Origin: a bacterium
GTDB taxonomy: Bacteria; Zixibacteria; MSB-5A5; GN15; FEB-12
NCBI GenBank assembly: GCA_030605565.1
Contig: JAUWIB010000039.1
Coordinates: 1-46,548, forward strand
DNA: 46,548 nt
Reading direction: 5' to 3'
Shown here: positions 1 through 8,380 of the stretch, one piece after another
How the letters are laid out: every line of letters begins with the position of its first letter
Numbering within the stretch: position 1 is the first letter of the stretch
The notes under the pieces: generated by a model
Databases searched by the model: none
The model's input: only the letters and a program-made list of their open reading frames with translations
What the model was told of the DNA's origin: nothing
Translations under genes and position numbers: made by a program

Positions 1-114
1 AAAGCGAAGATATTTGAGTACACTGAAGTCTTTTACAACCGTCAACGCCGTCACTCGTCACTGGGAATGAAAAGCCCGGTTGACTTCGAAAGGCGGCATA
101 CCCTATCTTCTTAA
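1..114 (+). CDS. IS3-family transposase (OrfB), C-terminal fragment truncated by window edge
   Basis: Frame 1 reads KAKIFEYTEVFYNRQRRHSSLGMKSPVDFERRHTLSS*, the typical C-terminus of IS3/IS150-type rve integrase-fold transposases (FYNRxRRHSSLGxxSP). Confidence 0.88.
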   Translation, partial: KAKIFEYTEVFYNRQRRHSSLGMKSPVDFERRHTLSS

Positions 115-116
115 CC

Positions 117-141
117 TGTCCGTTTTAGCGGGGGAAGATCA
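117..141 (+). repeat. candidate right terminal inverted repeat of the IS3-family element (tgtccgttttagcgggggaagatca)
   Basis: Lies immediately after the transposase stop and ends in ..TCA as expected for IS3-family ends; the left end is outside the window so this cannot be confirmed. Confidence 0.5.
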
Positions 142-188
142 CAGTTCTTCTTAATGGGGCAGACCGGGAACTGCCACCTACTGAACGA

Positions 189-1268
189 CTACGACTCTGT
201 CAACCCCGCCGGCTCTGTTTCCTTAGATCGGTTCGGCCCAACACCGGTTGAAATGGCCGGACGTGCGACCGGCTGGATCCCCTGAACGACGTCGGGATCA
301 AAGTCGTACGGTGCTACCTGGCGCCAATGCTCAAGCGAGCGAAGGAAACTGAATTCGAAGTCGAAACCCATATCAATCAGCTTTTGTGGCACGATATGGG
401 TAGGGGTGGCGGCCTTCTTAACTCTTACCGGGTGGATCGGATTCCTGGAACCGGCGATGGCTTGCACCAGCTTTGAGACAGGCAACAGTAACCACAGAGG
501 TACCGGGAGCACCAACGCCTTGCAGTGCAAGTGTTCTTTCACAGCATTGACCAACTCAGACAACGGCTGTGTCGGTGACTCAGCGTAATTGTAAACAACG
601 TGGTCTTCCCCGCTGTCCATCAGGAAGTCGATGCCGGCCAGGAAACCATAAATATAGCCGTACGATTTATAAATCGACGGCTTACCGGGAAAGGCGAAGT
701 AGCCTTTCTTGATAGCCTGGATCATACGCATGATATTGCCGGGATCGTCCGGCCCGTAAAGAACACCGGGTCTCGAGATCAACAGTCTGCGGCCGGTTCC
801 GGCCCGATGCCATTGCTGGTGAATAACCTCGGCGGGATATTTAGAGCCTCCATACGGCGTAATCGGACGAATCGGCGCGCTCTCATCGGTGGCGCGAACA
901 GTCGGACCATAAACAGAGATGCTGCTGGTGAAACATATGTTGTCACAGCCGATCACCTCAGCGTAGCTACAGACGTTGGCCGCACCGGGAAGATTGGTTT
1001 CGTAGTATTCATAGGGGTCATGTCCGGGTTCACGGTGTACCGCGGCCAGGTTGAATATCCAATCCGGAGAAGTGGGAACCAGCGCGATCTCAATCGGCCG
1101 CCGGACATCGGTGATGGAAGTGGTGATTCCGAGCGTTCCCTCCAGAGTGGACCGTTGGATATCGGCAATGTGTACGTGGGTGAATCTTCCGCTATTCAGA
1201 AAGTGTCTGGCCAAGTGAGTGCCGACATAGCCGGCGCCGCCGAAAATCACGCAACAGTTCATGCTCAT
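189..1268 (-). CDS. NAD-dependent epimerase/dehydratase (extended SDR), polysaccharide locus
   Basis: N-terminal GGAGYVGTHLA Rossmann motif; SSISVYGP and YGGSKYPAE (YxxxK). Confidence 0.88.
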   Translation of the reverse strand: MSMNCCVIFGGAGYVGTHLARHFLNSGRFTHVHIADIQRSTLEGTLGITTSITDVRRPIEIALVPTSPDWIFNLAAVHREPGHDPYEYYETNLPGAANVCSYAEVIGCDNICFTSSISVYGPTVRATDESAPIRPITPYGGSKYPAEVIHQQWHRAGTGRRLLISRPGVLYGPDDPGNIMRMIQAIKKGYFAFPGKPSIYKSYGYIYGFLAGIDFLMDSGEDHVVYNYAESPTQPLSELVNAVKEHLHCKALVLPVPLWLLLPVSKLVQAIAGSRNPIHPVRVKKAATPTHIVPQKLIDMGFDFEFSFLRSLEHWRQVAPYDFDPDVVQGIQPVARPAISTGVGPNRSKETEPAGLTES

Positions 1269-1271
1269 CCT

Positions 1272-2321
1272 CTATTTCCAGTACTGTTTGTTCATGCTCA
1301 GTCGGGGCCGCAGCCTCGCCGGAAGTTTGTGCTGCATATTGCCCAGCTTGTACCCGACCAACTTGAGTCCGGTGCGCAGCAGTGCTGTCGGAATCAGCGC
1401 CGGATTGGTCCGTAACAAGTGCATTAATTCTGATCGGACAAATCGGAGCCCTTCGCCACCGGCATGGCCGAAAGAATCACGAATCCATTTCTCACTGGCG
1501 TGGAAGACACCAATGTCGAAATAGCGCCGAAACTCCTGGAGAGGGCCGTAGCGGTGCGAGTGGTAGACGGTAGCGGCAGCGCAGTAGGCTATCTTCCACC
1601 CGGCCTGGATCAACTTTGAGGCCGCCCAGGCGTCTTCGTTCTGAATCAGGTGACTTGGGAAACCACCGATCTCCAGCAGCGCCGATCGACGCCACACAGC
1701 GAAGGAATTGGATATGAAACTGGTCTTGATTCCGTAGCGGTTGATGTCACCGCGGTCGCGCAAATGTGGCGTTGTTGGATAATTGAACAACCTTGCATGG
1801 GCCTCAATCGGCGAGCTTTCGGGCCGCGGCAGTTGCCGCCCATAAGCAGCCCCCACGCGCGGGTCCCTCATCGCTTTCAACAGGACCTCCAACGATGTCG
1901 GCGCACTCAGGACGGCGTCCTGAGTCATGAAGATAATCAACTCACAATCGTCCAACTGCCCGACGGCCAGTTGACGAGTGCCACCATGGTTGAATTCATT
2001 GCGATTGATCTGAATTAGTTCGAACCCCGATTCCCCAGCCAGTTCCGTTGTGCGATCAGTTGACGATGAATCGATCAACAGGAGCCGCCGGGGCTGGACG
2101 GTCTGCGTTCTGAGAGCGGCCAGCCAGTCGACGAAGCTATCGCCGGCATTCAAGGCAGGCACTACCAGGGCCGCGTCGCGATTGACCGAAAGTCCCCCGT
2201 CATCTCGGTACGATCTCTTCCTTGATTTCCACGATGACCGTGTCATTTCAGACAGGACTGGTTCGGTGGTTATCGAAGTGTCAATCATTGTTACGTTTGG
2301 TATAGCCGCCAACTCATTCAA
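1272..2321 (-). CDS. family 2 glycosyltransferase (rhamnosyltransferase-like)
   Basis: VVPALNAGDSFVDWLAALRTQTVQPRRLLLIDSSSTDRT; MTQDAVL; NEDAWAASKLIQAGWKI. Confidence 0.85.
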   Translation of the reverse strand: MNELAAIPNVTMIDTSITTEPVLSEMTRSSWKSRKRSYRDDGGLSVNRDAALVVPALNAGDSFVDWLAALRTQTVQPRRLLLIDSSSTDRTTELAGESGFELIQINRNEFNHGGTRQLAVGQLDDCELIIFMTQDAVLSAPTSLEVLLKAMRDPRVGAAYGRQLPRPESSPIEAHARLFNYPTTPHLRDRGDINRYGIKTSFISNSFAVWRRSALLEIGGFPSHLIQNEDAWAASKLIQAGWKIAYCAAATVYHSHRYGPLQEFRRYFDIGVFHASEKWIRDSFGHAGGEGLRFVRSELMHLLRTNPALIPTALLRTGLKLVGYKLGNMQHKLPARLRPRLSMNKQYWK

Positions 2322-2359
2322 AGGATCAGCGGACTTCCCCGCTCTTGAAATTGATGCCC

Positions 2360-3514
2360 TTATCTATGTTCTGTCGGCTGCTCGCTGTCAGTTCTTGAGG
2401 CTGGAGATCTGTCAGGTCGCCGCAGAAGATTGAGGAACCGGGATTGACGATAGCGTAGCGACCTGTCCTCAGTGCTTTGCCCGGCGTCAAAGTTATCATC
2501 CACGCCGGCCATTTCCTGGCGCCACAAGTTGCGGACAAACAACCAGGATATAGTCACCAGGAAGGCCAGACAGCCGACCAACAGAGTGGTAAAGGTCCGT
2601 CTCGGCCCCGACTTCCGGGTCGGCAGTGAAGGTTCGTCCAGCACGCGAACAATCGGCACATCCTTCTGCACCTCAAGTCGCGTCAGTTCGAGTTGTTGAG
2701 ATAGCAGCAGGTATGTCTTGGCCTGTAGCTCTACTTCACGCCTAAGTCGCGCCAACTCGGTCTGGAGTTGTGGATCACTGGAAGTTGTCCAGTTGCGGTT
2801 GACCTTCAAGAACTGCTGCAAGCTGTCTTCGGCCTGCGTCAGTTCGGTCGATCTCAACGCACGCTGGTTTGTGAGATAGGTTTCGTTTTCGCGGGCCTGA
2901 GAGCATCGCTTGAACCTCAAATAGGTCTCAAGTTGCGTCAAGTACTCCGAAAGAACAGCTTGCGATAACTGTGGATCGGTCGTCTCAACGCCAAGGCTGA
3001 TGATCCCGAGTTTCTTGTCTTCGCTGACCGACGTAATCTTCGACAGCGCTGAGCGCAACTCGGTTGGATCATCGGTAGTGAAGTACTCCGGTAATTGGAT
3101 TGCATGATCGTCACCCTCGGAAGTAATCATATATTGCTTCTTGAGAACTCCAGCACGCACCAGGTTCGACCGGAGGATACTGGGATAAAGGGCCGAGGAG
3201 TTCTCATTAGCGGACGCCGAACCGCCGACGCCGAATTGACCGGCGATGTCCATAAGGCCGGATAGTCTGTCGCGTGATCCCGAAGGCAGGATTGAAGCAT
3301 GAGAACGATACCGGTTGGGCGTGAGGACCATCACTCCGGCTGTGAGCAACATCACACCGATCACGATGGCCGCGATCAATCGACTGTTTTTCTTGAGCTG
3401 CCGGATGAACTCAACCGGATTTATCTCGATGTCGGATTGAAATGATCGTGACGGTTGCCCGCCGTCCGATGTGAAGGTAGTATCGTGCGAGTCGGTGTCC
3501 GGAATTCGGCTCAT
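2360..3514 (-). CDS. Wzz/chain-length determinant family polysaccharide biosynthesis protein
   Basis: N-terminal cytosolic part then TM (LIAAIVIGVMLLTAGVMVLTPNRYRSHASILPSG), coiled-coil middle, Pro-rich C-terminal TM (LDEPSLPTRKSGPRRTFTTLLVGCLAFLVTISWLFVRN). Confidence 0.82.
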   Translation of the reverse strand: MSRIPDTDSHDTTFTSDGGQPSRSFQSDIEINPVEFIRQLKKNSRLIAAIVIGVMLLTAGVMVLTPNRYRSHASILPSGSRDRLSGLMDIAGQFGVGGSASANENSSALYPSILRSNLVRAGVLKKQYMITSEGDDHAIQLPEYFTTDDPTELRSALSKITSVSEDKKLGIISLGVETTDPQLSQAVLSEYLTQLETYLRFKRCSQARENETYLTNQRALRSTELTQAEDSLQQFLKVNRNWTTSSDPQLQTELARLRREVELQAKTYLLLSQQLELTRLEVQKDVPIVRVLDEPSLPTRKSGPRRTFTTLLVGCLAFLVTISWLFVRNLWRQEMAGVDDNFDAGQSTEDRSLRYRQSRFLNLLRRPDRSPASRTDSEQPTEHR

Positions 3515-3765
3515 TGCGGTCGTCCTTGACGGCGATTTGGGTTCATCTATCCACTCTTGGTACTATCAAATCCGGTGCCGAAGAGCCCGTGGCGACGTCT
3601 TTTCTTGCGCCCGTATCGCGCTACCCCACAAGACATTACGAGGCTGCAAGAATGGGCGGTTAAAGGGTGCCACGATCCATGGAAAGATTGTTCCAGTGCT
3701 CAGGGTCGACCGTTCCGCCACCACGGCGATATCAGTAAGAAGTTGATCGATTCGGGAAGGTCGGG

Positions 3766-5079
3766 TCAGCGCTTGATGACTCTCTCGCGTCGAACTGATC
3801 GCTGTAGTCGGACCACTGCCAGAGCGATCAGAAGAAGTCCCAGCCCGAATGATAAGATCAGCGCGTAGGCTATCCCCGGCATCTCCCATCGGTCATAACA
3901 GTACCCGCTGATCCCGAGGAACACAGCCAGCACCCCCAGCCAGATATAGCCGGCGGTGCGGGTCCGTTCGTAAACAGCGAACACGGTGGTGAGCATGGAA
4001 CCGACACTCACCATCATGTTTACGACCACCAACAGCAACATCAGGCCGTACGAGCGCACGTATTCATCCGTGGAGATGAGGCGTATAACGTCCTTGCCAA
4101 GAAGATACAATATCAGCAGCAGCGGCAGAGCCATGGCCAGGTAGATTGCAAAAAACATAAAGAAGGTCTTGCGCACTCCGGATCCTTCATTGGACAACCG
4201 GCTTTTTCTCAAGTGTTGCGCATAGACGTTGTTCACGATTGCCGTTGGGATAGTCGACACCAGAGCGACCTTTTGTGCGATGCTGTAGAAGGCCACCGCT
4301 TCAAAACCGTCGTACAGTTTTATCAGCAAAGGTACCAGCGCGTTTACGATCAAGTCGGAAAAGGCAAAAGGAACCAACGGCAGGCCAATGGCCAGGTATT
4401 TCTTGACGATGGCATAATCATAAGTCGAAAACGTCAGGTAGTCCTTTAATAGAAACAGACCCAACGATGCAGCGAGAAGCTCTGCTAATATGAATCCGTA
4501 CAAGGCTCCGTAGAGTCCACCATCGAGAATATAACAGCTTATGACTAAGGCCAGCAAGATCAGGCATGATTCAACAAGAAGAAACAGTACCTGCCGACGC
4601 AAGAGCAGCAGGGAACGGCAGAGACCGAAGAAGAAGTCGTTGGCGGTTCGGAAAACGAGCGCCAGAAACAACAGCAGAACGAGCGACGGGTCTATTACCT
4701 CGCGGCAGGACAGGTAGATAGCGAAACCGATGTACACCAGAATGGTCATGGTGAACTTGGTAACACCGACCGAAAAGATCTCTCGTTTCTGTGTGTCGCG
4801 GTCTTTGCCGGTCAGCATCACATTTGAGGCATACATCAAATTGAGCGATGAGAACGTAAGGATAAGTCCTACCACACTGATAAACAGAGACCAACTGCCA
4901 TACGCTTCCACCGACAGATACTTGGACAGGATCGCAGCCAGGGCAAACCCATAGGAGAACCTGATAACCGGCAGGGAAGCCGATAGAGAGAGGTGCCCGA
5001 TGAGCCTGGACTGTGTCTCGCTACTCAGCATCGTTGCGTTGCCCCACAGGTGCAACCGAGTGGACACAGGCAGGCACAC
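3766..5079 (-). CDS. oligosaccharide flippase / Wzx-type polysaccharide transporter
   Basis: ~12 predicted hydrophobic helices; SYGFALAAILSKYLSVEAYGSWSLFISVVGL resembles MATE/MOP flippase N-termini. Confidence 0.82.
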   Translation of the reverse strand: MCLPVSTRLHLWGNATMLSSETQSRLIGHLSLSASLPVIRFSYGFALAAILSKYLSVEAYGSWSLFISVVGLILTFSSLNLMYASNVMLTGKDRDTQKREIFSVGVTKFTMTILVYIGFAIYLSCREVIDPSLVLLLFLALVFRTANDFFFGLCRSLLLLRRQVLFLLVESCLILLALVISCYILDGGLYGALYGFILAELLAASLGLFLLKDYLTFSTYDYAIVKKYLAIGLPLVPFAFSDLIVNALVPLLIKLYDGFEAVAFYSIAQKVALVSTIPTAIVNNVYAQHLRKSRLSNEGSGVRKTFFMFFAIYLAMALPLLLILYLLGKDVIRLISTDEYVRSYGLMLLLVVVNMMVSVGSMLTTVFAVYERTRTAGYIWLGVLAVFLGISGYCYDRWEMPGIAYALILSFGLGLLLIALAVVRLQRSVRRERVIKR

Positions 5080-5132
5080 CCCACTCGCTGTCTACTGTAA
5101 CCTCAGGTCTCCCTCCAGTTGGCTTCATCAAC

Positions 5133-6953
5133 TTACCTGTTAGGCTCGAGTATATGCTTGTTATAGATACAGAGCACGGCCATGTAGTAAACGCGATAGA
5201 GATAGTTTTCATCTGACGCCTGCCAGTCATTCTCACGGCAGAACCGTTCAACCAGCCGTTCCAACTGATACTTTTTCAGAAAGGAGTTGGACGCGCTCAG
5301 ATCGTCACGGACGATCTCCCCGATAAAGTCACCCAGGACGCCGTTGAATAGCAGATGCAGCGAACTTGAAACGGCTTTCTTGCGGTAGTACACTTTGTCA
5401 TTGAGCTTATCGCGAAAAGCCCTGCGAAGAAGAAGCTTGTTGATGATCGTTTTCTGTTTGGAATACCTCTCTTGTCCCACCCCGAACTGTGTAGCCTGAT
5501 CAAAAGGAATCGATGAACTATATTCAGCCAAAGAAACATTATGAAACGGCAGCGCGATATAAGTACCACACACGCGGGCCAGACTCTGGATGTACCTGAT
5601 CTGGTCGGTATACTGTTCGCGGTACTTGATCTTAACGATCTCGTTGTAGAGTTGCCGTGAGTTGTGGATTTTCTCTAAATCCACGGTCAAGTGCGCCTTG
5701 ATCCTATCCCACATATGCAGGGGAACACCCATTGATCGCAGCGATAACCTGTCGAGTTTGAAAAAGTACTTGAGTATATACTGCTTCGTGTTGAAGGCAT
5801 CGCAGAACATAGTTATGGCGCGACGCCACTTTATAGCTGATTTGGCCGAACCAAGCGGCCGCAGCACCTGTGAAATGACTCCAAGAACATTCAAACAGAT
5901 GCCCACCAAAGGACGTCGCCTGGCGAAAAACAGCTTGAAGGCAAGTTTGTCGATCGGATTGATATCTGGTGTGTGCAGGCGAGTGTCCTGACCGGCGTAG
6001 TATGTCTGGGTGGAAGTCGGTTTGGGGATCTTGTCGAACACTGTTATCCCATAATAGGGGTTGTTCATCCGCATGACCTTCGAGACAAAACCGTCGAGAA
6101 TATGTGGATCCTCGGGGTCGACGGTAATGATCTCAAGGGGCACTTCGAGGTAGTCGGCAATGCTCCGAGCATACACGGTTTCGTCCTCTTCAGTATCCTT
6201 AACCCGGAAAGCCACGGCGCTTAGGGAACCGTGCGGTACCAATTCGTGTAGTGAACCCAGCATCACCCCGGAATCCAAACCACCGGACAGCAACACGACG
6301 TTCCGGGCACCCACATACTCTCGATGGGCCGCAATAGTATTTTCTCTCAGCAACTGGCGGTTTCGGTCGAAATCATGGGGATTATCTTCGTCGGCCAGCA
6401 CAATTGCGCCGTCATGCTCCGGGGTCATCTTGAGATCGGATTCGAAACGGAGTCGGTTACCCATCCTGACTTCCTGCACAGACTGGTAGTACGTATCACC
6501 GTCGAATATGTACTGTGTGTACAGCACTTGATGTACGGCCTCTTCATTGAACTCGCGCACGCCAGCGGCGCTTGCCACCTCATGCACACAAGTTGATATG
6601 TGTACGGCATCGTTGGACAGGCAGTAGTAGCCGGTCTTGATGCCGGTAGGATCTCTCAGAAGTCGGACAGCGCCAGTGTGTTTGTCCAGTACGATCAGGA
6701 AGTAAGCACTCAGGAATGCCGGTAAAGGTGAGTCGGTCGCTAAGGACCGCGCTATCTCATTTGCGGCCGCGTCGAATTGGTCCGCCCGCGACTTGTCAAT
6801 GATCGTGTCGGCCAGAATGACAAAGCGACTGTCGACGTGCTCATACTCCAGGTCATCCACTCGGTAGCGCACATGGAGGTCGCCGATCCGGACATAATGC
6901 GGCAGAGAGTCTCCCCCGTCATCAAGTGTAAGCTTACTGCAAACGAGTAACAT
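5133..6953 (-). CDS. asparagine synthetase-like protein (degenerate class II GATase domain + PP-loop synthetase)
   Basis: PP-loop VVLLSGGLDSGVMLGSL; GATase-like N-terminal region but no Cys at position 2 (starts MLLVCSK). Confidence 0.8.
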   Translation of the reverse strand: MLLVCSKLTLDDGGDSLPHYVRIGDLHVRYRVDDLEYEHVDSRFVILADTIIDKSRADQFDAAANEIARSLATDSPLPAFLSAYFLIVLDKHTGAVRLLRDPTGIKTGYYCLSNDAVHISTCVHEVASAAGVREFNEEAVHQVLYTQYIFDGDTYYQSVQEVRMGNRLRFESDLKMTPEHDGAIVLADEDNPHDFDRNRQLLRENTIAAHREYVGARNVVLLSGGLDSGVMLGSLHELVPHGSLSAVAFRVKDTEEDETVYARSIADYLEVPLEIITVDPEDPHILDGFVSKVMRMNNPYYGITVFDKIPKPTSTQTYYAGQDTRLHTPDINPIDKLAFKLFFARRRPLVGICLNVLGVISQVLRPLGSAKSAIKWRRAITMFCDAFNTKQYILKYFFKLDRLSLRSMGVPLHMWDRIKAHLTVDLEKIHNSRQLYNEIVKIKYREQYTDQIRYIQSLARVCGTYIALPFHNVSLAEYSSSIPFDQATQFGVGQERYSKQKTIINKLLLRRAFRDKLNDKVYYRKKAVSSSLHLLFNGVLGDFIGEIVRDDLSASNSFLKKYQLERLVERFCRENDWQASDENYLYRVYYMAVLCIYNKHILEPNR

Positions 6954-7017
6954 AATCTCAGAGATGCCTTTCCACAGTTAGAACGCAGCCGCCCGCTGAC
7001 AGGCCTGGCCCCTCCCC

Positions 7018-7347
7018 CTACGCACTGTCCCTATCCTTCCCTATTCGCCACAGACGCTCTTGAACCAGGGCTACTGTCTCGGCTTCATTGTGCTGAGTAG
7101 TATCGATGCGCATCATACCTATCCCGCGGTCCTCAATAAACGACAGTGCCGTGTCCATCTTGTTTTGCATCGAGACAAGCACCGGCACCTTCTATTCAGC
7201 CTTGCGACCATTGGGCAAATTGATGACAATGAAATTGATTCCAGCTTCTTTGAAGCCACGCAGGACATCCCGGTACAGGCCGGCACGAGCGCCAAAACAC
7301 TCAAGCAGTACTTGGCCCAAGTCACGTGTCTCAGTAGCAGTGTGCAT
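7018..7347 (-). pseudogene. small ORF interrupted by one in-frame TAG (51 codons, TAG at 7194-7192, then 57 codons)
   Basis: Manual reading: MHTATETRDLGQVLLECFGARAGLYRDVLRGFKEAGINFIVINLPNGRKAE*KVPVLVSMQNKMDTALSFIEDRGIGMMRIDTTQHNEAETVALVQERLWRIGKDRDSA*; the ATG overlaps the 3' end of the upstream glycosyltransferase gene; both halves are under 60 aa so they are absent from the ORF track. Confidence 0.5.
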
Positions 7348-8380
7348 AGTGCTCGCAAGCTTCCCTAATCCGTCGCAGGTTTTCTTCTATACGTCGCCGG
7401 GAACCGGATGGCTCTGTGAGAAGAGCACGGGCCTTTCCCACAAACTGATCTAAGTTCCCAACCTCGCACAGGAAGTAGTCATCGAAGTACTCGGCGACTC
7501 CCTCCAAACGTGACGACAGGAACGGTGTCCCGCACGTGAGGCTCTCATAGAGCGAGAGCGGCACGGCAAAAGTGCCGTCATGCGCTCGAATGGGATAGAT
7601 TAACAGACTCGACCGCGCCAGTTCTTCGTAGACATCCACCTTCCCTTTGAGCTGAACCCGTCCGGGATAAGCATCGACCAGCGTGCGTACAGTAGACTCC
7701 AGATCGTCTTCGTACTTGAGTCCGTTACCGGCGATAGTCAATCTGAGTTGCGGCAACTCTGCAGAAAGTGCGCGGAACACCTCCAGTACGATGTCCACCC
7801 CCTTGAACCGGCTCAGATGACCCACGTACAGGATACCGGGACGCGTATCGTCCATTGTGCGGTGCACAAGCGGTGTATCCAGAATCGGCGCAATCTTTCT
7901 GAGCTTTGTTTCGTAGTGCGGCGAGGCCGCCAGAAGCAACCGTCGCTGGTAGTCAGTATAGACCTGGAACAGATCATAAAAGCGATGGAACCATCGTGCC
8001 AACAGGCGGCGCAACCAGGTTCGTCGACCTGTCGAATAGACCCCTCCGTCGGTGACAGTAAACGTCTTGTGCTTCGAAGGTGTAAGCATCGCAATTATGA
8101 GAGCAACGACACCAATGGTTCCAAAGTAGTGAACGGAGTCAAAAGAATTGCAGTACCGTCCGCTGAAGAACAGTTTGCTCCTGGTAATTTCTCGAATTGG
8201 AATGTCATCTTGAATGCACTGTTCGTTGCGACCGGGAGTTACTATCAGAATCTCCACATCGCAGCGATCATCGCGAAGCTTACGGGCCAACGCAAATATC
8301 TGTTTCCTCGCGGCTTCGGCCAAAGGAAACTCGAAATCCTCCTGGGCGCTGGCCAGTAGTATCCGCTGTGGCTTGATCAC
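7331..8380 (-). CDS. family 4/1 glycosyltransferase
   Basis: GILYVGHLSRFKGVDIVLEVF..; LTIAGNGLKYEDDL; PLSLYESLTCGTPFLSSRLEGVAEYF. Confidence 0.87.
   Translation of the reverse strand: MIKPQRILLASAQEDFEFPLAEAARKQIFALARKLRDDRCDVEILIVTPGRNEQCIQDDIPIREITRSKLFFSGRYCNSFDSVHYFGTIGVVALIIAMLTPSKHKTFTVTDGGVYSTGRRTWLRRLLARWFHRFYDLFQVYTDYQRRLLLAASPHYETKLRKIAPILDTPLVHRTMDDTRPGILYVGHLSRFKGVDIVLEVFRALSAELPQLRLTIAGNGLKYEDDLESTVRTLVDAYPGRVQLKGKVDVYEELARSSLLIYPIRAHDGTFAVPLSLYESLTCGTPFLSSRLEGVAEYFDDYFLCEVGNLDQFVGKARALLTEPSGSRRRIEENLRRIREACEHYAHCY

Noticed and set aside
600-1415. Plus-strand ORFs antisense to polysaccharide genes (for example 600-1415, 7748-8359, 13545-14528, 18968-19396)
   Set aside because: They overlap well-supported minus-strand genes and show no recognisable domains. 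They reflect shadow reading frames in GC-moderate coding DNA.
3515-3765. Gap between the wzz-like and wzx-like genes as a hidden gene
   Set aside because: The ORFs crossing it (3557-3868 +, 3566-3889 -) overlap the flippase gene and lack protein-like composition, so it is treated as non-coding.
7018-7347. Pyrrolysine (TAG) decoding to explain the interrupted ORF
   Set aside because: No pylT/pylS or methylamine methyltransferase context in the window. Nonsense mutation, sequencing error or split ORFs are simpler.
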